DNA from: Geomonas diazotrophica
GTDB lineage: Bacteria; Desulfobacterota; Desulfuromonadia; Geobacterales; Geobacteraceae
Length of the DNA stretch: 64,000 bases
Direction of reading: 5' to 3'
Assembly (NCBI RefSeq): GCF_018919385.1
Contig: NZ_JAHLMF010000006.1
Span: forward strand, 62,001 to 126,000
Below, piece after piece: positions 54,163-63,563 of this stretch. The notes beneath the pieces are model-generated. The model saw nothing but the letters and a program-made list of their open reading frames with translations, was not told the origin of the DNA and searched no databases. The stretch's first letter is position 1, and every line of letters begins with the position of its first letter. Made by a program: the position numbers and the translations under genes.

Positions 54163-54172
54163 GTGCCATCCC

Positions 54173-56440
54173 TTATGTTTCCTGAAGAAACCTGGCGGCG
54201 ATGACCGCCTGGCCCAGGGCAAGACCGCCGTCGTTTGGTGGCACCAGCCGGTGGCAATAAACCTTGAACCCGGACGCGGCAAGCTTGTCCGCCACATCTT
54301 CGGTCAACAGCCGGTTCTGAAACACACCGCCGGAGAGGACCACCCGATCCTGCCCGCTTGCCGTCCTGATCCCACCGCAGACCTCCACGATTCCCGCGGC
54401 GACGGTGCGGTGGAAGGCGCGGGCGATATCGGAGCGGTTCCTGCCGGTGGCAAGATCGGAACAAATCGCCGCGACGGCCGGGCCGAAATCCAAGACTCCC
54501 CCATCGGTCACCAGGCACGGGTACGGCTCGCTCGGACTCCCCGTCTCCGCCAGCGCCTCCAGCTCGATGGCGGCCTGCCCCTCGTAGCTGATCCGGTGCC
54601 GTACCGAGAGGAGTGCCGAGACGGCATCGAAGAGCCTGCCGCAGCTCGAAGTGAGCGGGGCGTTGATCCCCTTCTCCAGCATCTTCAGAAACAGCGGGCG
54701 GTCACCCTCCTGCACCTGTCCGCAGACGGCGAGCGGCTGGCGGAACAACCCGTCGCCGTGCAACCGGTACAGCGCCGAGAGCGCCATGCGGTACGGCTCC
54801 TTCACCGCCGCGTCACCCCCGGGCATGCGGAGCTGGGCGAAGTGCCCACGCCGCTCGAAGCCTTGGTAGCCTCCCACCAGGAACTCGCCCCCCCAGATGG
54901 TGCCGTCGCTGCCGTAGCCGGTCCCGTCCAGGATCACCCCGATGGTCTCTCCGTCCAGACCGTTTTCGGCCATGCAGGAAGCCATGTGGGCGTGGTGGTG
55001 CTGCACCGCGACACAGGGCAGTCCCAGCCCCTGTCCATAGACGGTGGAGAGGTAGTCCGGGTGCAGGTCGTGGGCGACCAGTTCGGGGCCGATTTCCAGA
55101 AGACGCTGCAAGTGCACCGCACTTTCCTCCAGCGAGGACATGGTGGCTGCGTTCTTCAAATCACCAATGTGCTGGCTCAGAAAGCCCCGGTTTCCCCGGG
55201 TGAGGCAGAGGGTCGCCTTCAGCTCCGCCCCCAGCGCCAGCACGCTCGCCTGTTCGCCCGGAAGCGCCAGCGCCCGCGGCACGTAACCGCGCGAGCGGCG
55301 CAAAAAGAGTGGTTCGCCCCGGTAGAGGCGGATTACGGAGTCGTCGGTCCGGGTGTGGATCTCGCGATCGTTGGTCAGAAAGAGGTCCGCGATCCCCGAG
55401 AGCATCCGGAGCGCCTCGTCGTCGCGATAGGCGATCGGCTCGTCCGAGAGGTTGCCGCTGGTCATCACCAGCGGTCCGCCAAAGCCGTGCGCCAGCAGGT
55501 GTTGCAGCGGGTTCCCCGGGAGCATGAAGCCGAACCAGCCGTTGCCGGGTGCCACTGGTTCCGCTATCGGCGTCTGCGGCCGCTTCCGCATCAGGACGAT
55601 GGGACGTTCCACGCCCGACAGGAGCCTTCCTTCCAGCTCGGAGCACTGCACGAAGCTGCGCACCGAGTCGAGGTCGGCCGCCAGCATTGCGAACGGTTTT
55701 TCGTCCCGCTTCTTGCGATGGCGCAACAGCCCCACCGCTGCCTCGTTGCAGGCATCGACCGCCAGGTGGTACCCCCCCACCCCTTTCACCGCGACGATGC
55801 GCCCTTCCCTGAGCGCGGCAAGTGCCCTCTCAAGAGGATCGCCGGCGACTACGGCGCCGGCGCGATCGACGAGACTCAGGCGGGGCCCGCAGACCGGGCA
55901 GGCGTTGGGCTGGGCATGGAAGCGGCGGTTCAGGGGATCGTGGTATTCGGCCAGGCAGTCGTCGCACATGGCGAAGCCGGCCATGGTCGTGGCAGGGCGA
56001 TCGTAGGGGATGCCAGTGATGATCGAGTAGCGCGGGCCGCAGTTGGTGCAGTTGATGAACGGGTAGAGGTAGCGCCGGTTGCCGGGGTCGAAGAGTTCGG
56101 CCAGGCAGTCGTCGCAGACGTTGCAGTCGGGAGAGATCTCGCCCCCCGTCCCCGCCTTGGCGCTGTCCAGGATGACGAATCCCTCCCCACCTGCAGGCGT
56201 GAGGTTCTCGATCTTGAGCGATCCGATCACGGCCAGCGGGGGCGCCTCGTCGCGCAGGGCGTGGCAGAAGGCGAGCAGGTCGCCCCCCTCCCCTTCCGCT
56301 TCGATCTGGACCCCTTGCCCGGTGTTGCGCACCCATCCGGAGAGCCTGAAACGCAGGGCGAGACGGTACACGAAGGGGCGGAAACCCACCCCCTGCACGA
56401 TGCCGTCGATCTCCAGGCTGGCGCGCTCGCGTGAAGTCAT
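54173..56440 (-). CDS. hypF: Carbamoyltransferase HypF
   Basis: A 755-residue protein making the thiocarbamate on HypE from carbamoyl phosphate. Domains in order: acylphosphatase (GIVQGVGFRPFVYRLALRF, residues 10-95), two zinc fingers (CDDCLAELFDP..INCTNCGP and CDDCLAEYHDP..NACPVCGP), YrdC-like (190-370), and Kae1-like domain with VQHHHAHMASC. All four are complete. ATG at 56440. It is between hypB and hypC. Confidence 0.97.
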   Translation of the reverse strand: MTSRERASLEIDGIVQGVGFRPFVYRLALRFRLSGWVRNTGQGVQIEAEGEGGDLLAFCHALRDEAPPLAVIGSLKIENLTPAGGEGFVILDSAKAGTGGEISPDCNVCDDCLAELFDPGNRRYLYPFINCTNCGPRYSIITGIPYDRPATTMAGFAMCDDCLAEYHDPLNRRFHAQPNACPVCGPRLSLVDRAGAVVAGDPLERALAALREGRIVAVKGVGGYHLAVDACNEAAVGLLRHRKKRDEKPFAMLAADLDSVRSFVQCSELEGRLLSGVERPIVLMRKRPQTPIAEPVAPGNGWFGFMLPGNPLQHLLAHGFGGPLVMTSGNLSDEPIAYRDDEALRMLSGIADLFLTNDREIHTRTDDSVIRLYRGEPLFLRRSRGYVPRALALPGEQASVLALGAELKATLCLTRGNRGFLSQHIGDLKNAATMSSLEESAVHLQRLLEIGPELVAHDLHPDYLSTVYGQGLGLPCVAVQHHHAHMASCMAENGLDGETIGVILDGTGYGSDGTIWGGEFLVGGYQGFERRGHFAQLRMPGGDAAVKEPYRMALSALYRLHGDGLFRQPLAVCGQVQEGDRPLFLKMLEKGINAPLTSSCGRLFDAVSALLSVRHRISYEGQAAIELEALAETGSPSEPYPCLVTDGGVLDFGPAVAAICSDLATGRNRSDIARAFHRTVAAGIVEVCGGIRTASGQDRVVLSGGVFQNRLLTEDVADKLAASGFKVYCHRLVPPNDGGLALGQAVIAARFLQET

Positions 56441-56461
56441 CTCGTTACCGAAAGGTCCGGG

Positions 56462-57319
56462 CTAGGCCTTGGACCGCTCCATCCCTTTCTTGAGCCAGGC
56501 GTACCACTCGTCCATCCCCTCACCTGTCTTGCTGGAGACCTCGAGGATATGGATACCCGGGGAGACGCGGCGCGCCATCTCCTTGCACTTCTCGACGTCG
56601 AAGTCGAGGTACGGGAGCAGGTCGACCTTGTTGAGCAGCATGATGTCGGCGGCATGGAACATCTGCGGGTACTTGAGCGGCTTGTCCTCGCCCTCGGTGA
56701 CGCTTAGGACCACCACCTTGTGGTGCTCGCCGAGATCGAAGGAGGCGGGGCAAACCAGGTTGCCGACGTTCTCAATCAGGAGCAGGTCCAGGTGGTCCAG
56801 GTCGAAGCTCTCCACGGCGTGCAGCACCATGTGTGCATCGAGGTGGCAGCCGGCGCCGGTGTTGACCTGCTTCACCGGGACGCCGGTGGCGGCGATGCGC
56901 ATGGCGTCGTTATCGGTCTGCTGATCACCCTCGACCACCGCGCAGCGGCAGGTGTCGGAGAGATCCTTCAGCGTCCGCTCCAGGATGGTAGTCTTGCCCG
57001 AACCGGGTGAGGAAACGAGGTTCAGTACGAACAGGCCCTTCTCCCGGAACAGCGCGCGGTTGCCCGAAGCCATCCTGTTGTTCTTGGCAAGGATGTCGGT
57101 CTCGATCACGACCTTTCGGGCAGGCTGCTCCTCGCCGGCATGCTTGTGGTCATGCTGGTGTTTATGCCCCTCTCCGTGCTGATGGCCATGGTCATGGTCA
57201 TGCCCGTGATGGTGGTCGTGACCGTGGTGGTGCCCATGGCCGTGTCCGTGATGGTCGTGGTCATGATCGTGGTCATGATCGTGGTCGTGGTTCGGGCCGC
57301 AGCCGCAGTCTACGCACAT
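56462..57319 (-). CDS. hypB: Nickel insertion GTPase HypB
   Basis: A 285-residue GTPase. N-terminal MCVDCGCG metal motif, then a roughly 50-residue His/Asp/Gly/Lys-rich tail (His about half) that can store nickel, then the G domain: SSPGSGKTT (P-loop), EGDQQTD, LVCPASFDLGEHHKVV and NKVDLL. C-terminal VSSKTGEGM. It loads nickel into HybC with HypA. ATG at 57319 follows GGAGG. Confidence 0.97.
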   Translation of the reverse strand: MCVDCGCGPNHDHDHDHDHDHDHHGHGHGHHHGHDHHHGHDHDHGHQHGEGHKHQHDHKHAGEEQPARKVVIETDILAKNNRMASGNRALFREKGLFVLNLVSSPGSGKTTILERTLKDLSDTCRCAVVEGDQQTDNDAMRIAATGVPVKQVNTGAGCHLDAHMVLHAVESFDLDHLDLLLIENVGNLVCPASFDLGEHHKVVVLSVTEGEDKPLKYPQMFHAADIMLLNKVDLLPYLDFDVEKCKEMARRVSPGIHILEVSSKTGEGMDEWYAWLKKGMERSKA

Positions 57320-57337
57320 ATCGGTTCAACCTCCGGT

Positions 57338-57520
57338 CTAGCCTTCTTTCTTCTCGTTCTTCTCGTTGATCTGGACCACGTCCTCGCCGTTCATGGCCTT
57401 CTTGAAGCCCCTGATGCTGCTCCCCAGCGCCTGTCCGAACTGCGGCAGTTTGCTGGGACCGGCCACCACCAGGAGGATGACGGCGACGATGCACAACTCG
57501 GGCAAACCAAATCCAAACAT
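57338..57520 (-). CDS. tatA: Twin-arginine translocase subunit TatA/TatE
   Basis: A 60-residue protein. One TM helix (residues 6-22, LPELCIVAVILLVVAG), then FG..KLPQFGQALGSSIRGFKKAM, the amphipathic helix. ATG at 57520 follows AAAGGAG; an upstream frame start lacks a site. It is inside the hydrogenase operon, between hyaD and hypB, fitting export of HybO through Tat. Confidence 0.92.
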   Translation of the reverse strand: MFGFGLPELCIVAVILLVVAGPSKLPQFGQALGSSIRGFKKAMNGEDVVQINEKNEKKEG

Positions 57521-57587
57521 ATCGTTTCTCCTTTTCACGCTGATCCGCTGACCGAATCAACTGTTTTCCCAACATCCGTCCACATTA

Positions 57588-57677
57588 CCTCTCCCGCTGG
57601 GAGAGGGTCAGGGTGAGGGAACACAGCCGACAGAGCCCTCACCCGCCCTTCGGGCACCCTCTCCCGGAAGGAGAGGG
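57588..57677. repeat. REP-like paired element in the hyaD-tatA gap
   Basis: CCTCTCCC-GCT-GGGAGAGG then GGGTGAGGG, a 16-base centre, CCCTCACCC and a CCCTCTCCC-GGAA-GGAGAGGG hairpin. Complete inverted pair of the 19651-19766 family. Confidence 0.75.
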
Positions 57678-57684
57678 ACGAGAG

Positions 57685-58170
57685 CTAAGCAGCTTTTCTT
57701 CTGAGTTCCACACCGACTTTCGCCAGTTCTTCAACGACGAGCGCGGCCACCTTCTCGAGCCCGGCCTGAAGCGGCGGGGTGAGCTGGTCGCCCGGGTCGA
57801 GCGACTTCGCCACGATGCCGAAGAAGGTGAGGTCGGGTTTAGGGGCGTCGCGCATCTCGGAGATCAGGAGCATCTCCTGCAGCCCGATCTGGTGCGGCGA
57901 CATCTTCACCGGGATGTTCTTCAGCATGATATCTTCGCGCTCGTAGCGGAAGATGTCGCCCGGCTCCCCCTTGGCTTGCACCACGTCCACCAGGATGACC
58001 TTGTCGGCCTCCTCGAACTTGAAGTGCACCATGATGCCGAGGGTCCCGCCGTCGTAGAGTTCGACGTTGTCCGGTATCTGGTAGTGCTGCTCTAAATGTC
58101 TGACGAAATGTACGCCGAACCCCTCGTCTGAGAGGATCAGGTTGCCGGCGCCATAGATGAGGACCTGCAT
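57685..58170 (-). CDS. hyaD: Hydrogenase maturation protease (HyaD/HybD family)
   Basis: A 161-residue protease that clips the C-terminal tail of the large subunit after nickel loading. GAGNLILSDEGFGVHFVRHLE and DGGTLGIMVHF hold the nickel-binding Glu/Asp, and VDVVQAKGEPGDIFRYE the third region. ATG at 58170 after TGGAGGTTAC. Between hybC and tatA; the gap to hybC contains repeat DNA. Confidence 0.93.
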   Translation of the reverse strand: MQVLIYGAGNLILSDEGFGVHFVRHLEQHYQIPDNVELYDGGTLGIMVHFKFEEADKVILVDVVQAKGEPGDIFRYEREDIMLKNIPVKMSPHQIGLQEMLLISEMRDAPKPDLTFFGIVAKSLDPGDQLTPPLQAGLEKVAALVVEELAKVGVELRRKAA

Positions 58171-58210
58171 GTAACCTCCAGAAAAAAAGAAAGGCCGGGG
58201 GGAAAACCAG

Positions 58211-58452
58211 GGGCTAGAGGCTAGGGACTGGGGGCTAGCAAAACCAGGCTCTAAATTAAACGAGTAAAGGCGGCGGCACAAGCTTTTTTCGCTGCTGCGC
58301 ACCCCTTAAGCCTTTTGATTTTGCCCTGTCTTTACCGCCCCCAACCCGAACATCCCTAACCGCTTGTCTTCCCGTCCCGGCCCTTGATTCGGGGAGCCGG
58401 GGAGCGGGAACCAGTCGCCTTTTCCGGCCCCTAGCCCCCTCTCCCCAGCCCC
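58211..58452. repeat. Inverted repeat element with CTAG heptamers
   Basis: Left end: GGGCTAG, AGGCTAG, GGACTGG, GGGCTAG in tandem (58211-58238). Right end near 58425-58452 has the inverted GGCCCCTAGCCCCC. The 180-base interior shows no gene. It lies between hybC and hyaD and resembles the element at 37396-37521. Confidence 0.6.
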
Positions 58453-58459
58453 TGTTTTT

Positions 58460-60139
58460 CTACAGCACCTTCACCTTGGTGATTTCCGCCCCTTCCGGGT
58501 CCACGGTGTGGACGGCGCAGGCGATGCACGGGTCGAAGGAGTGGATGGTACGGAGCACCTCGAGCGGCTTGCTGGCGTCCGCGATCGGGTTCCCCATCAG
58601 GGACGCCTCGTACGGCCCCATCTCGCCCTTGTCGTTTCTGGGCGCCGCGTTCCAGGTGGAGGGAACGACGGCCTGGTAGTTCTCGATCTTCTTGTTCTTG
58701 ATCACGATCCAGTGGGACAGGGTGCCGCGCGGTGCCTCGTGGAAGCCGACACCGCGGTACTCGCCTTTCGGGATCACGGTGTGGTTCGCGTAGGTCTGGT
58801 CGCCGGACGCGATGTTGGCGATCAGCTTGTCCAGGTTCTCCAGCGACAGGTCGGCCATGACGTGGGCGCGGGCGCCGCGGCAGAAGAGACGGCCCATGGT
58901 GGAGTGGATGTCCTTCAGGGAGATCCCCAGGGTGGATACCGCGCCGTCCACGAGTTTCTTCACCTTCGGGTTGCCCGCGGCGTAGGCCGCCATGATCTGG
59001 GCCGGCGGGCCGACCTGGACCGGCTTGCCGTCGAGGGTCGGAGCCTTGCACCAGGAGTACTTGCCGTTTTCCTTGAAGTCGGTGTAGTCCGGCTTGGTCT
59101 CGCCGTCCCACGGGTGCAGGGTGCCGTTACCCTCGTACCAGGCGTGGGTTACGTTCTCCTTGATGTTCTTAATCAGGTAGTCGTCGCGGTGATCCTTGAC
59201 CATCCTGATGCCGCCGATGTTGCCGCCCATGACCACGCCGCCCGGAAGCATGAACTTCGTGTTCTTGGTGTCCTCCGGGAACTCCGGCACCGCCATGTAG
59301 TTGGTGACGCCCGCGCCGTACTTGAACCAGTCCTTGTAGGCGCCGGCGATGGCGAGGAGGTCCGGGTAGTAGACCTTCTGGACGAAGTCGCGGGTCTCTT
59401 CCATCAGGGTCCGCAGGTAAATCAGGCGCTCCATGTTGAGGGTGGCGATGTTCTCGGTGTTGATCGCGGTGGCGACGCCGCCGACCACGAGGTTCTGGAT
59501 GTGCGGGTTCTTGCCGCCGAGGATCGCGGTGGCCTGGGAGGCCTTTCTCTGGTAGTCGAGCGCCTTCAGGTAGTGGGCGACCGCCATCAGGTTCACTTCC
59601 GGGGAGAGTTTCATGGCCGGGTGACCCCAGTAGCCGGTGGCGAAGATGCCGAGCTTGCCGCCTGCGACGAAGGCCTTCAGTTTGTCCTGGACCGCCTTGA
59701 ACTCCTTCTCGGAGTTGCCCGGCCAGTCGGAGATGCTCTGCGCGATCTGCGCGGTCTTCTTGGGATCGGCCTTCAGCGCGGAGACGATGTCGACCCAGTC
59801 CAGAGCCGAGAGGTGGTAGAAGTGGACGATGTGGTCCTGTACCGAGTGCTGCGCGATCATGATGTTACGGATGTACTGTGCGTTCAGCGGCACCTCGACG
59901 TCGAGGGCGTGCTCGACGGCGCGGATGGACGAGATGGCGTGCACGGTGGTGCAGACGCCGCAGAAGCGCTGCACGAAGCTCCAGGCGTCCTCCGGGGCGC
60001 GCCCCTTGAGGATGACCTCGATGCCGCGCCACATCTGGGCGGAGGACCAGGCATTGGTGACCTTGCCGCCGTTTGCTTCGACATCGATCCTCAGATGTCC
60101 TTCGATTCGGGTGATGGGATCAAGCGTGATTCTAGACAT
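58460..60139 (-). CDS. hybC: [NiFe] hydrogenase large subunit HybC
   Basis: A 559-residue catalytic subunit. N-terminal RFCGVC and C-terminal DPCIACAVH supply the four Cys that hold Ni-Fe. The 15 residues after His (TVDPEGAEITKVKVL) are the tail removed by HyaD. ITRIEGHLRIDVE at the start is the family signature. It oxidises or produces hydrogen in the periplasm with HybO. ATG follows GGAGG. Confidence 0.97.
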   Translation of the reverse strand: MSRITLDPITRIEGHLRIDVEANGGKVTNAWSSAQMWRGIEVILKGRAPEDAWSFVQRFCGVCTTVHAISSIRAVEHALDVEVPLNAQYIRNIMIAQHSVQDHIVHFYHLSALDWVDIVSALKADPKKTAQIAQSISDWPGNSEKEFKAVQDKLKAFVAGGKLGIFATGYWGHPAMKLSPEVNLMAVAHYLKALDYQRKASQATAILGGKNPHIQNLVVGGVATAINTENIATLNMERLIYLRTLMEETRDFVQKVYYPDLLAIAGAYKDWFKYGAGVTNYMAVPEFPEDTKNTKFMLPGGVVMGGNIGGIRMVKDHRDDYLIKNIKENVTHAWYEGNGTLHPWDGETKPDYTDFKENGKYSWCKAPTLDGKPVQVGPPAQIMAAYAAGNPKVKKLVDGAVSTLGISLKDIHSTMGRLFCRGARAHVMADLSLENLDKLIANIASGDQTYANHTVIPKGEYRGVGFHEAPRGTLSHWIVIKNKKIENYQAVVPSTWNAAPRNDKGEMGPYEASLMGNPIADASKPLEVLRTIHSFDPCIACAVHTVDPEGAEITKVKVL

Positions 60140-60173
60140 TTATTCCTCCAAAAGGCTAATTGCTTAATTAATG

Positions 60174-61505
60174 TTAGTGCGCGTGCGCCTCGGTCTGCGG
60201 CAGCGGCTTCTCCGCCCCCTTGTGCTTCTTCGCATGCCCCTTCTTCTTGTGTCCGCCGTGCAGGTCCATGTTGGGGAGGACCGGGAACAGTGCCACGAAG
60301 ACCTTGTAGCCCAGGATCTCCAGGGCCACGATGCCGACCGTGATCATCACCTCGGCGAAGGAGGGGAAGTACTTCCAGCCCTGGCCCGGGTTGAAGCCGA
60401 TCAGGTAGACGTTGAAGCGGTACAGGGCGCCGCCCAGAACGATCATGGATGCCGAGATGAAGAGCCAGCGCGCCGACCTTCTGCACTTCTTGAAGAATAG
60501 AATCAGCGAGCCGCCGGCGACCAGCAGGAACTCGGTCATGAACCAGCCGGAGTAGAAGTCGCCCTTCAGCGCCGCGTGAATCTGGCCGCGGTAGGAGAGG
60601 TCGCCGATCACGACGGTAAGCCAGATCACGGTGACGAACGGGATCAGGCCGGCCAGGCCGGAGAGTTCCTCGATCTCGAAGGGACGCTTGAAGGAGTAGC
60701 TCGAGATGATCGACTCGAGGATGGCGATGGAGTAGCCGATGAAGACGCAATTCAACAGGAACAAAAGCGGCAGGAAGCCGGTGTGCCAGAGCGGATGCAG
60801 CTTGGTCGAGGCGATGAGGAGCAGGCTCCCCAGCGAGGACTGGTGCATGGTCGGCAGCGTGATGCCCAAAACGATGAAGAAGATGAGGACCTTGTTCAGT
60901 CGCGGGTTGAGCCAGGCGGCCCCGAGGCGCACCATCTCCAGCTTGTCTTCCATGGTCTTCTTGTCCGGCGCGATTTTCGGGTGCAGCCAGTTGCGGATCG
61001 CGTTCATGCGGTCCCACTTGCTCTTTTCGATCGAGGTGAGGATCGCCGGGAGGAACTCCAGGATGAGAACAGTGGAGTAGGCCATGACGCAGAGGGCAAC
61101 CTCGAACATGGCGGAGTTGGCCTGCCACTTGCTCGGGATGAAGAAGTTGTAGGCGTTCCAGGGACGGCCGAGGTCGACCATGACCGAGAAGCCGGCCAGG
61201 CCGTAGCCGAACATGGAGGTGAGGATCGCGGAGCGGATCATCGGGTGGTACTGCATCCGGTTCCGGATGTAGACCAGGATGGCGACCGCGTAGCCGCCGC
61301 AGGCGATGGCGGTGCCGGTGGCGACGTCGTAGGTGATCCAGATGCCCCAGGGGTAGCCGTCGCTCATGTTGGAGACGGCGCCGATCCCCTTCACGTAGCG
61401 CACGCCCACGAAGTAGAAACCGAGCAGCACGACCGAGAGGAGGATGAAGAAGGATTTGGTAAAGATCTTACCTTCCAGCTTTTGGAATTCTTCGCTGTGT
61501 CCCAT
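60174..61505 (-). CDS. hybB: Hydrogenase membrane subunit HybB (NrfD family)
   Basis: A 443-residue quinone-reactive membrane protein with about 10 TM helices (SDGYPWGIWITYDVATGTAIACGGYA is a signature). Electrons pass from HybA to quinone here, or back. A Lys/His-rich tail (GGHKKKGHAKKHKGAEK) ends it. The ATG overlaps the hybA stop (TAATG). Confidence 0.95.
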   Translation of the reverse strand: MGHSEEFQKLEGKIFTKSFFILLSVVLLGFYFVGVRYVKGIGAVSNMSDGYPWGIWITYDVATGTAIACGGYAVAILVYIRNRMQYHPMIRSAILTSMFGYGLAGFSVMVDLGRPWNAYNFFIPSKWQANSAMFEVALCVMAYSTVLILEFLPAILTSIEKSKWDRMNAIRNWLHPKIAPDKKTMEDKLEMVRLGAAWLNPRLNKVLIFFIVLGITLPTMHQSSLGSLLLIASTKLHPLWHTGFLPLLFLLNCVFIGYSIAILESIISSYSFKRPFEIEELSGLAGLIPFVTVIWLTVVIGDLSYRGQIHAALKGDFYSGWFMTEFLLVAGGSLILFFKKCRRSARWLFISASMIVLGGALYRFNVYLIGFNPGQGWKYFPSFAEVMITVGIVALEILGYKVFVALFPVLPNMDLHGGHKKKGHAKKHKGAEKPLPQTEAHAH

Positions 61506-62431
61506 TACTTATCCCCCTTCTTGTGATCGTCGTCGTGCCCTTGGTGTTTCTTCATGTTCTTCACCGCGATGAAGCAGAGGGTGCTGTACAGGGCAACCGG
61601 GGCGATGAAGCCCTTGTAGATGGTGTGCTGGATCTTCTCGGAGAACTCGGCCGGCGCTTCCGGCTTGATCTCGGGAAGACCGAGCTTGTTGAACGGCATG
61701 GAGGCCAGGTAGAGGTGGTTGGTGCCCCCCCCTTCATGCTCGCCGTAGACGTGGGCCACGTACTTGTCCGGCGCGTCCTTCAGCCTCTGGTGTGCCTCCT
61801 CCAGGAGATCCTTCCTCTTGCCGAACTTGATGGCGCCCGCCGGGCAGGTCTCGGCGCAGGCCGTGATCCCCTTCTCGCGCAGGTTGGTCGCCTTGCACAG
61901 GTCGCACTTCACGATCTGCGGCACCGCCTTCTCCCACTGGAACTTCGGGATGTTGTACGGGCAGGCGATCTGGCAGTAACGGCAGCCGATGCAGGTGTTC
62001 TTGTTGTAATCGACGATGCCGGAGATCTTCTCCTTGGTCATGGCTGAAACCGGGCAGACCGAAACGCAGGAGGGTTTCTGGCAGTGCATGCAGGAGTACT
62101 TCACGTAGCTCCAGCGCTTCTCGCTCTCCTTGAAGAGCTTGATCAGGGTACGGGTCGAGCCGGAGAGATCGCTCGGGGCATCCCACAGGCCGTCCTCGTC
62201 GAACTTCGCCTTCTCGTAGGAGAGTGAGCCGTAGTCGGAGTTGACCCTCTTGCAGGCCGACATGCACGCCTTGCAGCCGACGCACTTGGTGGCGTCGTAG
62301 AGCATGCCGAGTTCCTCGTTGTTGACCTGGAGTCCCTCGTTGGCCAGGGCGTTACCCGCGCCGCAGGCGAGAAGCCCCGCGCCGGTGGCGCCGGCCAGCT
62401 TCAGGAAGTCGCGTCTACTTGTCTTTTTCAT
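61505..62431 (-). CDS. hybA: Hydrogenase iron-sulfur subunit HybA
   Basis: A 308-residue periplasmic protein. Tat signal KKTSRRDFLKLAGATGAG; four [4Fe-4S] motifs (CVGCKACMSACKR, CMHCQKPSCVSVCP, CIGCRYCQIACP, CDLCKA..CAETCP); a C-terminal TM helix (APVALYSTLCFIAVKN) anchors it. ATG 62431 fits AGGAGG by 6 bases; the ATG two codons earlier touches it. Overlaps hybO by 17 bases. Confidence 0.95.
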   Translation of the reverse strand: MKKTSRRDFLKLAGATGAGLLACGAGNALANEGLQVNNEELGMLYDATKCVGCKACMSACKRVNSDYGSLSYEKAKFDEDGLWDAPSDLSGSTRTLIKLFKESEKRWSYVKYSCMHCQKPSCVSVCPVSAMTKEKISGIVDYNKNTCIGCRYCQIACPYNIPKFQWEKAVPQIVKCDLCKATNLREKGITACAETCPAGAIKFGKRKDLLEEAHQRLKDAPDKYVAHVYGEHEGGGTNHLYLASMPFNKLGLPEIKPEAPAEFSEKIQHTIYKGFIAPVALYSTLCFIAVKNMKKHQGHDDDHKKGDK

Positions 62432-63524
62432 GGGCATCCTCCTGCGCCTCACCGCCCGGAAGCTTCTTGGCGAGCATTGCGCCGGCGCCAAGTGCCGCAC
62501 CTGCCGCGAGTCCGACGAAGCCGGTGGTCAGCGGGTCCGGACCCTTCCCTTTCTCCTTCAGGTCGACCGGGGCGTAGCTGTCGAACGGCGTAGGCTCGTG
62601 GATCTGCACCTTCTCGGCAATGGCGGTCTTGAAGAGGATATCCGGCTCGGTGCAGCCGATGCAGGGGTGACCGATGGAAACCGGCCAGGCGCCGACGTCG
62701 TTGAAGCGCTGCACGGAGCAGTTGGCGTAGGTGGCGGGACCCTTGCAACCCAGCTTGTAGAGGCAGTACCCCTGGGCGTGGGTCGGGTCGCCGTAGGCCT
62801 TGGCGAAGCGGCCGGCGTCAAAGTGCGGACGACGCTCGCAGTGCTCGTGGATCCTCCTGCCGTAGGCGAACTTCGGGCGGCCCAACTGATCGAGCTCGGG
62901 CACCTTCTTGAAGGTCAGGTAGTACAGCACGGTGGACAGGAAGTTGTAGGGGTTGGGGGGGCAGCCGGGGATGTTGATGATCGGCTTGTCCTTGATGATG
63001 TCCTTCACGCCGACCGCGCCGGTCGGGTTCGGGGAGACGGACTGGATGCCGCCGTAGGAAGCGCAAGTGCCGATGGCGATGATGGCGGCTGCGCCTTCTG
63101 CCGCGTGCTGCAGCGATTCGAGGGCGGTCTTGCCGGAAACCTTGCAGAAGATGCCGTTCTGCTTGGTCGGGATGGCCCCCTCCACGACCAGGATGTACTT
63201 GCCGTGGTTGGCCTTCATGGAATCGTGCAGCGCCTGCTCGGCCTGGTGGCCGGCGCCGACCATGAGGGTCTCGTGGTAGTCCAGCGAGATCATGTCCAGG
63301 ATCAGCGTGGAAATGGTCGGGTGGGACGAACGCAACAGCGACTCCGAGCAGCCGGTGCACTCCTGGAAGTGAAGCCAGATCACCGCAGGGTTGCCGTTTT
63401 TCTCAACGGCCTCGGCCACCTGCGTATGCATGGCGAAGGGAAGCCCCATCATCGCGGTGGCGGTGACACAGGCCTTCATGAAACTCCTGCGGGTGACCCC
63501 TTCGCAAAACATCTCTTCTTTCAT
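62415..63524 (-). CDS. hybO: [NiFe] hydrogenase small subunit HybO
   Basis: A 369-residue subunit carrying three clusters. Tat signal TRRSFMKACVTATAMMG (cleavage after VAEA); HFQECTGCSESLLRSSHP starts the proximal cluster site, with GTCASYGGIQS, IPGCPPNP, and CLYKLGCKGPATYANC. C-terminal TM anchor near TTGFVGLAAGAALGAGAML. First gene of the operon, 28 bases after the inferred transcription start from a sigma-54 promoter. Confidence 0.96.
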   Translation of the reverse strand: MKEEMFCEGVTRRSFMKACVTATAMMGLPFAMHTQVAEAVEKNGNPAVIWLHFQECTGCSESLLRSSHPTISTLILDMISLDYHETLMVGAGHQAEQALHDSMKANHGKYILVVEGAIPTKQNGIFCKVSGKTALESLQHAAEGAAAIIAIGTCASYGGIQSVSPNPTGAVGVKDIIKDKPIINIPGCPPNPYNFLSTVLYYLTFKKVPELDQLGRPKFAYGRRIHEHCERRPHFDAGRFAKAYGDPTHAQGYCLYKLGCKGPATYANCSVQRFNDVGAWPVSIGHPCIGCTEPDILFKTAIAEKVQIHEPTPFDSYAPVDLKEKGKGPDPLTTGFVGLAAGAALGAGAMLAKKLPGGEAQEDAHEKDK

Positions 63525-63563
63525 AACAAGCCTCCTCGAGATAAATCAAACCGCACGTATACG

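Noticed and set aside
57170-57300. CATGGT/GATCGTGG repeats that look like a repeat array
   Set aside because: They are the codons of the His/Asp-rich N-terminus of HypB.
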